Assembly: GCA_013396995.1 (NCBI GenBank) | Contig: VWZP01002400.1 | Location: 3,844,001 to 3,908,000 of the forward strand | Direction: 5' to 3' | DNA length: 64,000 bases | Source: Dicaeum eximium | Taxonomy: Eukaryota > Chordata > Aves > Passeriformes > Dicaeidae | Part shown: positions 49,651-63,200 of the stretch, one piece after another | How the letters are laid out: each line of letters starts with the position of its first letter | Position numbering within the stretch: the first letter of the stretch is position 1 | The notes under the pieces: generated by a model | Told to the model about the DNA's origin: nothing | Database searches by the model: none | Seen by the model: the letters and a program-made list of their open reading frames with translations, nothing else | Made by a program: the position numbers and the translations under genes

Positions 49651-52600
49651 CCTTCTCATTGGGCTTTCACTTAAGTCCTCACTTGAGACTCAGCTAGAAC
49701 AACAACTTTCTAAGGAATAAGTAACCAAGGTACAGCTAAGGTGCCACTTCACCCTTCACCATTTCAGCCTTGGTGTGGCCAGCAATGGATTCCTAGCTGC
49801 CAATAGGCTTGGCAATAAATTTACTAATAAACTGATACTAAATTAAACTCATTTCCCCAAGTCTAGTCTGTTTTGCCCAAGACAGTAATTAGTGAGTGAT
49901 CTCTCACTGTCCTTGTCTTGACCCATGAGCCTGTTGTTATATTTTCTGTCCCCTCTGAAGCTGAGGAGGGGAGTAATAGAGAGGTTTTGGTAGACACCTT
50001 GTGTTTGTTTAAGGGCAGTCCACCACAATGAGTGTGGACTCATACCATCCATACCATCTCCCAAAGGAAAATGTGTTGGTGGTAACTAATTCAGAAACAC
50101 CTCCTGTCCATTTCAATCGTGATAGTCTTGCAAGAAAGTGCGGTGGTGTGTGACTTACGAATGCATCTATGTGCTGGGTAGTCATATGTGCAGGATCTGC
50201 ACTATTCCTGACAGCTTTTCTACCCACCTTCAAACAAACTCAAAGAAGTGTCATGGAACATTCAGCATAAAGCATAAAATTGTTTGTTTATGCTTTGCTT
50301 CAGCAAAACCAATCAAGTTCATAAAAACAGTGAAAGGAGCTGGGGAACTAAAATATGAAATTCATAGATGTGGACTAGAGGCCTCTTCTGACTCATCTAG
50401 AATGATTTTTTAGGAGTGATTTATTTTTCCATCAGCAAAAAGAAAACTTGGCAATCAGTGGGTGCCCCTGGTGACTGCAAGCTGATTTTTTAAAGCTCAG
50501 TTTGACCCAAGACCTTGGCCCCCTAAAGAAGCATTGTTGGTGAAACTTCTTTAGGTGAAGAAAGCACCTTTCTTTGTGCTTGTTAGGCAGACAGTAGCTG
50601 CCACAGTTATGAGAAACCTGATTTGAAATTCTTTTCTAATACAATCTAGTATGTTGGCAAAGTTGCACTGCATTAAATGTGACTGCAGGTCATTGTCTCT
50701 TGTCCAGGTGCTCTCTTCCCTCTGCAGCAAAGTCTGCCTTTGCTCCCAGGCTTTGGTAAGTGCTGGACACAGGCAATGGCTGTGGTTTCACTGCTTCCAT
50801 GGCAACAGAAAGCATACTGCAGAAACAGGGACCAGTGTTATATCACTAAATAAACCCACTTGCAAAAGCAGTATGAAATAATATGACAAAGATTTAGAGG
50901 AGCTGGTGAGTCTGTGGCTGTGCAGATTACCTGGTCAGAGAGTGGCTCTGGGGGCTTGTAGCAAGCAGAAGTTTGGCCAGAGACTGCAGCAGGAGCTGCA
51001 GTTGCAGTTGCCATTGCTTAGTAGCCTAAGGGAACCTGCTTTCTTCTGGTCACCACACAATTTCCCCACAGAAAGGCCACTTCTGGGGCTGTGTGCATGG
51101 ATCAGGGTTAAATCAAATATATAGATAGATCTTTTTTTTTCTTTGGCTTGCCCACTGAATGCAGAATTGATGATGTGAACTCAGCATATTAAAACAGTAA
51201 TCCTCTCTTGAGAAAGGGTGGCATATGGGAAGCTGGGCTTTGCTGTGTGGAACTGACAGATGTTTTTTTGTTCTGCTTTGCTTGTCATATCAGAATTTAA
51301 AAATGCAGCAGTATGTGTTTGTATATATATTCTTCTTTCCCCCTCACCACACCCCCAGTCCCTCAGGAAAATCTGTTTGGGGGAATTTCCTGTTGTATTG
51401 AATTCACATGTTATTCGTTAGATAAATCTGCCCTGAGCAAGTGAGGAGATGTTGCTTGTTTTAGTCATTCATTTTAAAGATTATTCTGGTCATAAGACAG
51501 ATAAATTTTTAATGAATATTTTATGCACAGACTTTCTAATCCTTGGTGCAAATACCTCAGTATAGTCTGTTATTTGGAGGAAAAAAACTGCTGGCTGCCA
51601 GGACAAAGCTCACGTCAGACAACATGGCAGCATCTTTTCCAGCATCTAAACAAGGTACTTTACATATGAACCTGATAAATGCTATGAAAGGGAAAAATTA
51701 CAGGATATAGCAAAATTGGATAGCTGAATGGTATCAAGGGCATCCCCTTAATTATCAACATTTGCACTGGCTTTCTTCAAGTGCAGGATTTTTTTCCTTG
51801 CTTTTTCATGTTAGGGCAAAATTTTCCTCTTTGACCCATCTGTAGATCCCATGTTGGCAGCACATAGCACTCTTGGATAAATGGCATGTGACAGCACTGG
51901 GAGATTCATAGTGGAACCAGTTCAAAACAGACAAAAGAGATGCACAGTGCAGATGGGAGAGTTAAATTCTGCTTTGAAGCTGTAATAGCAACAAGCAATT
52001 GTTTCTCTGCTATGCTTAATAATCTCCTGTTGTTGTAAAGCTCTGTCTTCTAATGTCTTTTCCTTGGCTGCTAGATATAGGTCACAGCTTTAAAGTAGCA
52101 GATGACTCTGAATGATTCCTGGCTTTCCTGCTGCTTTTTACACTGTAGTGTTTGGTTTGAAAAATGAATTTTGCATATTTTGCATGAGTCATGCTAGAAT
52201 CATTCTTCTGATTCTTTGGCTTTAAATACTATTTATGAACACATCTACATAGTATTTTGCAGACTTACATGTCTGTGCTTTCTGGCCTTAGGCAAGTTAT
52301 GGGTTGCAAGCCATGTGGCTGCAGAAGTGTAATGCTGGACTGTGGTTTGTATGAACTGCTTCCCCTTAAGTCAGATTTAGCAACAGGCTGAGTGGTTATG
52401 TGGCTTTTTAGTGAAGCTGCCTTTTGTCTGGCTGATGTTGAGTCTGTGTTCACTATGGACTGTGCCCAGTGTGTGTTTATTTCTATGCTGATAATGGTAG
52501 ATTCTTGGTTACCTGCACACATCTGTATTTAAGATCTTAGTTACAGGCATGAAGGTGTGAAAATCCCCGCCCATTTCTGGAATATCAATGCCTCTTTAAA

Positions 52601-52987
52601 GCACCTTCACATAGATATCAATAAAAACCAAATCTGGATTACTGTGCAATGACCTGTCACAAATATTTTGCTTGAATCTGGGCAAGTTATCACCAGCTAA
52701 TTAGATATCAGCCATTTGGTGCATGAGCTCTGGCAGAGAGAGGTTGAGTAAGAAACGACAGTCATGCAATTAACAGTAGAACCCATTTGTCTAAATGGAA
52801 ATGCTGGAGTCCCAGCAGAAATTCTCTTTGCCTGCAGTCTGTATGAAATACCATGTCTGAAAAGGACTGGTATACTTGCCTGACATTTTCAGGGCTACAG
52901 TAGCCTGTTGATATTTATTAGTCCACTCCTTTCTAACCACTGCTCATATTTGCTTCTCAACATTGTTTAAGAAATCAAAACTTCTCA

Positions 52988-53443
52988 TGTTAGTTAGTAA
53001 AACAGAGGCTGATGTCGTGTTTTTTCAGCTTAAATCAGCACCTTCTCAAAATAGAGAATTTTTTTGAAGAATGCATGATTCAAAATCCTTGAGAAAGGCA
53101 AACTGCATGCACGACTTTGAGAAGGAAATTTAGCAAGTGAACTGTAACAACCTAAGATAGTCTTATTCATAGGAGGTAGCAGAAAAATATCTAAAGTACT
53201 AAAATTTGTATTTTTCAGAGTGTTCTTATATGCTCCAAATTCAAAAGAAACAAAAATATTTTATTTTTACAATATTGAAGTCCAGTGTTAACTTCCATAT
53301 GAGCACATCAGTTATTCTGGAAGTCTGTTATCATAGTGCCATTCATTGTCAAGGACACAAATGAAGTAGCCTCACAACTGAAGAAAACTCCTGTCCCACA
53401 CTATTCAATATCAATTTTCACTGTTAGTTAGTAAAACAGAGGC
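52988..53443. repeat. Pair of exact 22-bp direct repeats
   Basis: The two copies are at 52988-53009 and 53422-53443, with 412 bp between them. The core reads TTAGTTAGTAAAACAGAGGC. Flanking sequences differ. Confidence 0.85.
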
Positions 53444-56400
53444 ATAAAAACCTACTCTACCTGTACATATGAACATAAATATGTTTTTTTTTTAATTTAT
53501 GAAGTCTTAAAGCAATGTGACAACTGACTGAAATCATGTCAGCTTAAAAGGACTGCAATTCCACAATAGCACTTAATATATATCAGGATTAATATTTATA
53601 CTGATAGCACCAGAAAACTCTGACTGAACTAAAAGAAAGGAGAAAGCCATTAAATACTTATTTTATTCTTTGTATAATATTTTCCTTGAAAAAAATCAAC
53701 ATCATCAGGCAGCAGAAAAACTCATTGTCAGTAAATGCTGAATAAATGCAGAAATAGCACAGTGCAAGAATCAGTCTATCATCTTGTTAGAACAAAAGTG
53801 AATCAAAACCTGATCTGTGAATAAGTTGAGTAGAAATAGTTGGATTATAAAAAATAGTTGAATAATCCCAGAGACAGTGTTCTTTATAAAGTTAGTACTT
53901 GGGCAAAAATATAAGAGGCTATACAATGATTTTGTACTTTGGTTCTGTAATATGAGAGTGAAGAGCTGTCAGGTGGCTTTCAGCCCCTTTGTGATCATGC
54001 TTAGAAGGCTGTTAAACTCAACCATTGCTGTATTAAATGTGGAAAAGTCTGTTAAGAATGGAAATGTAGATGTGAACAGTCAACAAGTGCTCACCATAGA
54101 AGTATCTTGCTACAGTTCAGAGTGCAAAGCCTGGATAGAGTTGTAATGGCAACTGTAATGATAATAATACATAATGTAAGGGGATGATTCTCCTGGTGCA
54201 GCTCTTCATCTCTCCTGACTGGAATATCTTAAACACCTTCAAGCCATTATGGGTTCTGACTGAGTTTTAAGGATTGTAACTATTAGGTGTAACTTGCAGA
54301 AAACAGTGAAGGTATGTGGAAGATAGAAGATGATTTTGCAACAGTACAAGCAGAAGTGGAGGCTGTGTATGCTTGAGCTGTGTGCAGGTCATGGCATAGT
54401 GTGACAGTAAGTTCTTGTTTTGTGTAGCTGCTCCAGTAAACACAAACAGTAGGATAAAAAGGAATGGGGAAAAACAGGGAACAAGACTTATCTGATGGCT
54501 TAATGAGTGCTTCTAGCTTCAAGTTCTTCCATTCAGCCCCTGGCTTTCCCTGGGTGGTGCTCCTGAATTTGACACATTTGACACTCTAGAAAGAAAATGG
54601 TATAAAATCTTGGTAAATTAGGACTCAAACTATTACCTAAGATAAACCAAAGTAGCTCGAGTGTACTTTGACTTTGTTGCCTGAACAACAGCCTGTGGAA
54701 GCATTCAGGAACACCAAATATTATAGTAAGCATAACTCCTGCAGGCTTCTGCCTTGTAGACTGGTAGGTGGAGAATTTTCCTGCTGGCCTTGTATTTCTG
54801 CAGTGTGTCCCTCAGCCTAGTGAAATGCCTCCAAAGGGAGATCTGACATCTTTATGGTTTCTGTAATCAGTCTAAGAACCCCTCAAATGAAGGACTAAAG
54901 CTTTGCTCATATAACTCAGAGGAATTAATTTTTGTCATTGATTTTTGTAGACGTATAGAGGGGAGAAGATGTGTAGCCCAAATTCAGCAAAATTCAGCTG
55001 CCATTTCCAGAGAGTTCCACCTTGAGGGGACACTTTATGAATTAGATGGTGAGATCTACAAAAGGGGAGAAGCTCCTTTTGAATGCTGTGGGAGTAAATG
55101 GCTTTTGTGGACAGACAAACAGCTGTCAGCTGAGGAGCAAGGAGCTGTGCATTGCCTCAGGCAGCAGATCATTATAGGTTAAGGGAGCCCTTAGTGATTT
55201 GCTTTGGTAAAAGCTGTATTGAGCTAAAATAGTTACTTCATCCAAACACTTGTAAATGCATGAAAAATAAGGCATTCCTTCTTGGAGATATTACTTTAAA
55301 AGGCCTACAGCATTTTACATACTAGGATTTCAAATTGCAGCTTAATTAGAGACCAGAAATTCATTAAAATCTGTTTTCCTGTTGTGGTCAAAGGGATGTC
55401 ACTCTGACCATTTTTCAGCAGTACCCCTGAATTGCACTGAAATATAATTATTGATAGCTTTAATCTAACTCAAATTAAAAAGCAAACAGTTGAATTTTCG
55501 AAGAAGCAAAACCTTGCAAAAATGTTATTAATTCCAAATTAATGCAAACACACAATAGTGTAGTTTTATTCATCTTTCCCAGGAGTTCATTTATGTTGAT
55601 TGAAAGATTTATTTCTTTGGAGTTTAAATGTCTTTGGTAACAGAATATCAATATAAGTACTTATTTGGTAGAATGTAATTTTTATGTGTTTTTCATTACT
55701 ATTATTTGCCTTTCTGCTCTGGTAGAATGCTTTCTAGATACAAATTCTAGTGATAAATAGGGAACTGTGACCAGTGACAAATTACATGTCTAAACCCAAG
55801 GAAAAATAAATGAGAGAGGGACTATTTTTGTAACTGCTTAATACTTGATTTTACCGTTCTTTGAATGGGCTCATGTGTCTCTAATGGCAATAATTTATTT
55901 CAACTATTTTTTCTACATTTTTACTGCTTTGGTAACAGAAATGTTTTCCTTTTGATGTACAATTCTACACTTAATTGATAATAATTAAATAAGAGTGTGG
56001 GAATCGTTCCTTTCATTCACACTGGAATTTAGTTCAGGGAGTCTGATCCGCTGTTAAAAGAGCCTAATGTTGTAAACGTCACTATAGTAGAAGAAGTAGA
56101 ACAAGCAATCCACAAAACTTTCTTGTTTATGTGCATGCAACTTGATGAATATGCAGATGAACCCTGTCACTATTTTTAGTACCAGAGGAAAATTGTTTCT
56201 GACTCCTGGATATCATCAGCTAGTTTATTTATCACACAAAAGCAAAACTAAAAGCAATGAATGCCCCATCATCTAAATTAAATAGGTTAAAATGCTACAT
56301 TTTAAATCACTCTGATGTCAGGATTGTGATCATTGTTAGGAGGATGGAAAGTATTAACATTTTTCCAGGACTTAAAGTGTATCCATTCATCTGTTAATGG

Positions 56401-59400
56401 ATTGGTGGCTGGAATAATTAGTATTGATTTGTCTTGGGATAGAGATGCGAGGTTTGGAGATTTGATGTGATGTTCCAGAAGCAGGTATTACTGCCCATAA
56501 TATGGATTACATCTTTCAGTAATTCAGTTCTTGCCACACATTTTTGTATGTTTGCATTTAATTTTATGCTCTTTAGATGCTTGTGTATCTCTTGTTCATA
56601 TCCCTTTCACATATTTTCCTTGCCATTTCACCATCCTAGTTCTATCACTCAATTTCCTATAAACCTTTTCTTTTCTTCTACCTCAATGTCTTGTTTGCTC
56701 CTTCCTCTATAGTTATTAACTTTTCTTGCCTCCTCCCTTCCTTACTATTTTCTGTCATCCAGATTTTCCATTTTAATGTTTTCACCCTGTTCTGTTTTGG
56801 CATATCTGTTTCCAAACTCCCTGCACCTTTCTCCATAGTGCTCCAATTCTTTGGTTTTCCCTATTGTGCTGTCTCCTGTGTACTGCCAGCTCACCAGCTC
56901 TGCTTAGGGCAGTAGTTATCTGAGACAGAAAGCAGAAAGCAGGACACCGAACCTGGAAGTGAAGAGCAATGTGACACCCTTCTCTTTACTTGGACCCATG
57001 CCTTGTGCTTACCATACCCCTTGAAATATCACCTGTACCCCGGTCACTGCTGTCCAGTGGCACTGTCCCCTGCTCACCGGCAGAAGTGGTGCTGAGGAGC
57101 TGTCCAAGGTATGGCTGGCTGTCCCATCTGTCTTGTCCCATCCTGTTTTGTCCTGTCCTGCTATCTCTTTGTCCTTCAGCATTTTAGCACGGAGCTTTTC
57201 AAGGAAGTGACTGAAGATGTAGCCAGGAAGCCTCTCTTTCTCTCATCCTAGTAACTCCAGTGCTGTCTGTGGGGGGGTATCTGTTATCTGTGACCAGCTA
57301 ATAGGATCCAGGATAGCAATCTCAAGGTGCTGGAGTCAGTAGGATGCTGCAGTGCAGGCAGCTCAAACACCACTTTAGCTGGGTAACATAAGGAACACAG
57401 TGGAAAGCTCTATCTCTTATGGCAAAATTTGGCAGAAGAAACATGCAGGTTATGCATGGAGATGGAATTCCAAGCAGATCACCAGTGTCCTGCTTCCCTA
57501 ATCCCTTGCCTAGTTAGATTTCTCAGATATACAGATATATTATTCTACATCAAATTCAAACCATCCAATTTGATTGTTATTAAGTGCTGGGAAAATGCAT
57601 TTGAAATGTGCTTCTGTGCATTGCTATCAATATTGTGAACTGACACCTAAGGATGCTTTTCCAGTCTGTTGACCCAACCTTTCATTTAGAATATATGTAA
57701 TGGATATCTGGTATATCAAAGATGTGGTGAGAGATATTGACAGGTACAGGGGATCAACCTTCACCTCTCCTTGTTCAAAACAATTATGTGTGCTCATGGG
57801 CATTCTCAATCAAGTAATCTCGATTCTTGCCTGGAATATTTTCACCATCTGTTTGACAAAGTGACATCTCTACACAGATGATTTGGGAAATTTTGTCTGG
57901 TTTTCAGTTTGCTTAATTTGTACATCTGAGAATTCCTTGTGTGTATTTAGTTTGTTCCTCAAGAGGTTCAGTTTCCCACTAATTCAAAAAATAGGGTTAT
58001 AAATTCACCTTCTACAAAGAAGAACGGTGGCATTGGAGCAGAATATAAAAAAGTTGTGGTTTCTGCCATTAACTTTTTCCACACTTTTTTTTTGTCTCTC
58101 ATAAGCTCTCTGTGCTGAGGTTTGCTTTTGTAACATGGAGATAATGTCCCTTTGCAGTGTTAGTAGATGGTATGAGTGTTATGTAAACCATAATTAATTC
58201 AGTACTGTGAGGCCATTAGAAGAAAGTCTGTTGTTATTGTGAGTTGCTGTAACTCTAAAGATACTCAGTTGGGTACAATTTCTAACAACATTGACTGAGT
58301 CCTCTTCCCAGAGGAGCTCTAGGACTCCTCTACTGTACCTAGAATTTTTAGGATCAGGTGTGGTAACAAGAGGTTCAGTTCCTCCTCTGTCTCATCTCTT
58401 CTGGTCACACTGTCACTGAGTGACAACACAGCAATTCTTAGCTCCTTCTGTACCTCCAGAAGAATTTCCAAAGAATATATAAAGTTCTTCTAGGAAACAA
58501 TGAACCTGAGGTTGTGACTTCCAATGGGTATTTTCCATGGCTAGTATCTTTTTTAATGCCATGACACATTTTTAATGACACAATGGGATGATATTTCATG
58601 TAGAAATTTCACAAAACAAGAACTAGGGGTTTCTATTATTAGCACTGTTCTATTAATGATCTCACATATTTCCCCTTTAAACATAACACATAAGATTATT
58701 ATATTTGTGTAATAATTTATCATCTTTTACTATACTTAAATTCTCAAGTACTTTTTTCCTCAATATATTCTGAATCTCTAAGGAGTCTTTTATGACTCCT
58801 TATGAATGATAAAATGAAAAAATAGGAAAAGCAAGAAGTAAGGGTTGACAAAGCAATGCTGAGATTTTTTTTAATGGATCAGCTATTTTTCCAATTTTTT
58901 CCTATTATGAAAATAGGGTGAACCAGTAGTGTTAGCAGTGTAACAACCAAATGTCTTGGATATCAGTTCTGAGAAAGATCAGCTTTTTGATTTTGGAAAA
59001 CTGTTGAATATGGGAGAAATGGAAAATAATTATAGTCGCTTGTGATTTATAAAAACTATTCCTAAAAACATACCTCTGGCATGTAAGAAGAGAAGTTTTC
59101 CAGGTTAAGTGTAGTATTTCTCTGTGGGTTTTTACTTCAGGAGTTGTGTGGACTCTAGGGATAGGAGAGAGGAAAATCCCCACATGGCTCTGTAGATGAA
59201 AGTTGCATTGATTAAACCTCACTGCTGCTACCACAAGATCTATAGAGAATCGGTTACTTCATAATAAAAAGGAGGAGAGAGAGCATTTTTCTGTGTTATT
59301 TGCTACTAGTTAATCCACCCCAAGAAAGAAGAATTTCAATAAGACACAGAGCAGAGAAGAGCCAATTACACCTGATATAATGGGACATGCATTAACATTG

Positions 59401-59593
59401 CATTAAATGCAAAAATTAAAAGGAAGTATTCATAGTTGTTGACCTTTTCCACCTCCCCAACCTACTCAAGGTCCTGGAAGTGAAATGCTACTTTAAGTGC
59501 TACTTTTATCTGGAATGGATTTTACAGTAATCAGTATGTCAGGACAACATCATTTCCCTCAAGAGTTTCTCGTAAAAATTGTTAAAAACCAAT

Positions 59594-59599
59594 AGCAGT
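59594..59599. repeat. Target-site duplication, left copy (AGCAGT)
   Basis: This 6-bp sequence is repeated exactly at 60284-60289, directly against both ends of the LTR. Confidence 0.9.
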
Positions 59600-59824
59600 T
59601 GACGCAGCTGCCCTATGTCCACACCCGTGCCCCGGCTAGCTCCTAGGGCAGCAGCGACGCGAGTGGCCGCTTCCCTTTTCTTCCCGCTCCGGGTAGGGAA
59701 GACGGTGCAGCCTGTATCCCCTCGCAGGAGACGCAAGCAGTGGCAATCTAAGGTGCATCGTGGAGGTGGTGTGGCGCGAAAGTTAGAGGGATGAGACACT
59801 TAACGGTGAGGAACAGGAAAGGTG

Positions 59825-59830
59825 TTTATT
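59825..59830 (-). terminator. LTR polyadenylation signal AATAAA
   Basis: A minus-strand AATAAA about 50 bp downstream of the LTR TATA box, marking the R region. Confidence 0.8.
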
Positions 59831-59877
59831 TGTCCAAGGGGCTCCGAGAAGTGTCCCCGAGCACAGGGTGCACACAA

Positions 59878-59885
59878 CTTATAAA
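59878..59885 (-). promoter_or_regulatory. LTR TATA box
   Basis: TTTATAAG on the minus strand, correctly spaced upstream of the AATAAA. Transcription from it would run toward PLPPR4. Confidence 0.75.
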
Positions 59886-60283
59886 GGGGGGAGGAAACCA
59901 GGGGTGGGGAGAGACATAAACCAATCAGGGAAGGGGAAGGGAGGAGCTGAGCCTGGAGATAAACCAATCAGATAAAGGGTGGGGGTAAACCAGAGCACAA
60001 CAACCAATGAGGGGTCAGGGACAACATAACTGATAGGGAAGGTTCTAGAACAAAGGCAGGGGTTAAGGGGAGAGTGACACCTCTTGGGGGTAGGGTTTAG
60101 GGGATTGACAGGGTCTAGGGAGGAGGGGAACACCGTATATGGGATCGGGAGGACTAGGGGCAAACCATGTGGGTATATAACACAGGGGGAATTCAGGGGA
60201 GAAACCATCAACAGTACAGAACATTCAACATTAATATAAAACTTCTAACAACAACATATAACTCTTAAAAACACACTACCACA

Positions 60284-60289
60284 AGCAGT
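60284..60289. repeat. Target-site duplication, right copy (AGCAGT)
   Basis: Exact match to 59594-59599, immediately after the terminal CA of the LTR. Confidence 0.9.
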
Positions 60290-63200
60290 TGTTTGCCCTC
60301 ATTTCCAGTCTCGAGTGCTTAACCTCGGATGGAAGAATCCTGCAGAGTTCTTTGCTCCAGTGAATCCTGACCTGCAATTAAATGCTGCAGACAGCATTAG
60401 TTACTCACTTATACTTGATAACACCAGTGCCTTCAAAGGGTATTGGCCTGTCCTGTGTGCTGTGCTGTTTGCCTTCTGTTGGTTTGTGAGAGAGTTGTTG
60501 ATGAGAAATGGGCCTAAGCAACTTGTTGTGTATTAGTGCAGCCAGGGTGCGTGTGGAAATGTTGGTTACTGCTCAGCCCAGATGGTAGAAGTCTCACTGG
60601 AATGACTAAGGGAAACCTTTACATCTTCAGTTAGTAAGTCTGTCCTCAAAATTTTCAGGCAATTATGCTCTATTTAGTGCTTGGGACACTAATGGTATTT
60701 AGTAAAACAGCCACATTCCCTTCAAAATGTGGTGCTTAGTAAAGGATGGTGTTGAACAAGAACAAATAAACAAAAATTTGTGTTTGGTTCCTTCATGTTT
60801 TCTTAGGAGATGCAAAGAAATAAAGCAAATGATTTTATGACTATGGTTAAAGGAAAGTACCCAATATTTCAATACAGGTAATCCACCATGTTAAACCTGA
60901 CTATTTTATGATCACTTTTTAGATTAGTATTGTATTACACTTAAAAGGAAAATATCTGGGCCCCACTGAAGGTAAAGACTTCAGTCAACCTGTATTTAAA
61001 AGTATTTCATGAGGCACGGCATTACTTTGTCTTTCTAAAGAAACAGCTTATTGAAATTATTCCATGGTCCCTTTCTAGGCTGAAAAAAGGGTAAATTGGA
61101 GAAAAAAAATTTAAATCATACATCCATAAAGCTCACATTTACTTAATATACATACAGGGCAGTTTTGTCTAGAATTGCCTGAGATTTTTTTAAAGGTATC
61201 TTTTGACTGTTCCTTTCTGAAATTTGGATTCAGCATCCAAAGCATTAAACTTCACTGTAATTTTATTGATATTTCCTGCCTCACTGGTATTGCTTACATC
61301 ACTTCAGCACCATATAATTTTGGATCATTACTATAAAACATCTCTTTTTAAAGCAGAAAGAAAGAAAGAAGGACTCAAGAAGGCATAGCCAGGAGAAAAT
61401 GATTCTGTCTTGTCTTCTTGAATGAAGGGAAATGTTATCACAGATCAGACTACACATGCATAATGTATGTGTGTTTTCCTCCTATGTTCTCTCAATCAAG
61501 TCGATTATGAGGGGAAACTAAAAAAATAATGGACAACTGGAAATTGCTAGACTATCTTGGTTTAGAATCTTTTGATTATTATTAAATTAATTAGTTATGC
61601 CATCAGGGGTAGAACAGCTGCATTCTAAACTAGAAAATAGCCTGATTCTGCCTTCATTTTTATTTTAAGCCAGTGAAAATAGCATATGACTGAAGTCAAT
61701 GCATCTAATGAATCTTTCAAAATACCTTCCTGGCAGGAACTACTGAAAACGTAGCCACCTTGTTAACAAAAACCACTAGAGCCAAATATTGCTTCCTGGT
61801 CTTTCAGAGCAGCTCCTTTCATTTCCAGTAGGATTTGGGAACATAGTCTAGTGCTTTGTTTTTATGTCTCCTCAGACTATACTTTACAGAAAGAAAAGGT
61901 TACCAGTTCAGCAAATTTGTAGAGCTCCACTGAGTAAAGGACCTGACTTAGTATGGTTATAATACAGAAGTACATTTGGAACACTTTATAAGAACAAAAT
62001 ATTCATTCCCTTACAATGTGTGTTTTAGTATTTACTGTATATTTTAGGTCATATTAATTTTAAAAATTGAAATAGATGAAGGACCCTATAAGGCCATATT
62101 TCTTTGAATGTCCTGTGTGCTTGCCCCAAACATGAGACTGGGAAAACTGGGACAGTTGTTCTGAAGATGGAGCATCAAGGGGAATATTTACTTTGATATA
62201 TATAAAGTCTTCATCTTCCTCTGTCAGGGTTTTCCCCCTCCTACTTGAAATGGCAAGACTATCTTGGCACCTATAATGCAAAATTCTCAGGGATATGTGC
62301 TGTGATGAAAATACCCAAAGTCTCCTGGAGAATAATGGCATTTTATCATTTATATAAAGCCTAATAATGCTGGAAAGAAAACTGGTCATTATGGAATGTT
62401 TGATGGTCAGTTGATATTTTTTTAATGCTATCAGCCCAGCAGTGATCTGTGTTTAATGAAAGTAGCTGTGTAAGGAAAAAATGACTCATGGTAAAAAGGA
62501 CTCATAGTAAAGCTGTATTAAACATCTTTCACAAAAGAAAAGAGGGGTAATTTTGCTACCTCCCCAGTGAGATGGGTGTTGCAAAGTTCTTGGATGTCTC
62601 ATGAGCACTGCTCTGTTCTCCCATTCTTTGTCCAACACTGCTGGCCCTTAGTGCTGTATTCTCCCATGTCACAGGGAAGCCACAGATATCTGGGCCAGAT
62701 ATTTGGGCACAGATTAATTCTGCCCAGGTTTAGGTGCTCAGTGCCTAAGTTTTCCATATAGTCAATGGAAGAAGTGGGTGTGTTCTGTGAGACAGAGGCA
62801 TCTCCAGAAAGCAATTCAGGTTTTAGGAGGACCTAATGTACTCCCTGAATTCTGTTGACTTTTAACTTTTGTAGTCAACAAGTTATAGTTGGAAGCCTTT
62901 AGCTGAGATACTTCAGTTAAATAACTAACCCAGGCCTTGGTATGTATTTTATCCCCCTGGTTATGCCAGGGAAAATCTGTCTGTTAGAGTGTCAGGATTA
63001 ATTTGAAAAGAATGCATCCCACATATACAGCACTGAACTAAGATCCACTAAGATCCACTTAGAGAGTTGCAGTCTTTAGAATGTATCTTCAATTAATGTC
63101 ATGTCCAGTTATGTTTGTGGTGGAAATGCACATGTATGACATTTCACAGGAAATATGAAATCACAAGCTCCTATTTCACTGAGCAGAGTTCTCCTTGTTA

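Larger units (their letters stand above)
49651..59599. other. Intergenic sequence upstream of PLPPR4
   Basis: This stretch is mostly AT-rich with no supportable exon. It contains a 22-bp exact direct repeat (52988-53009 and 53422-53443) and a pyrimidine-rich stretch around 56560-56880. Open frames here are short and unrecognised. Confidence 0.6.
59600..60283 (-). mobile_element. Solo LTR of an endogenous retrovirus (ERVK-like)
   Basis: This 684-bp element begins TG and ends CA on either strand and sits between exact AGCAGT duplications. Read on the minus strand it has the order expected of an LTR. A U3 region carries three CCAAT-box motifs in inverted orientation (plus-strand CCAAT at 59921, 59964 and 60004). 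A TATA box TTTATAAG lies near 59885-59878, and AATAAA at 59830-59825. A CpG-rich U5 region runs to 59600. No gag, pol or env sequence adjoins it, so it is a solo LTR left by recombination. A 6-bp duplication is typical of class II (ERVK-like) elements. Retained CpGs in U5 and the perfect duplication suggest a fairly recent insertion. Open frames within it are not genes. Confidence 0.9.

Noticed and set aside
59539..60211. Open frames of 86 and 110 codons on the minus strand
   Set aside because: They fall inside LTR sequence (U5 and U3), which is non-coding.
60315..60536. 73-codon open frame with a hydrophobic middle beside the LTR, considered as a retroviral env fragment
   Set aside because: It lies outside the target-site duplication and has no recognisable retroviral motif.
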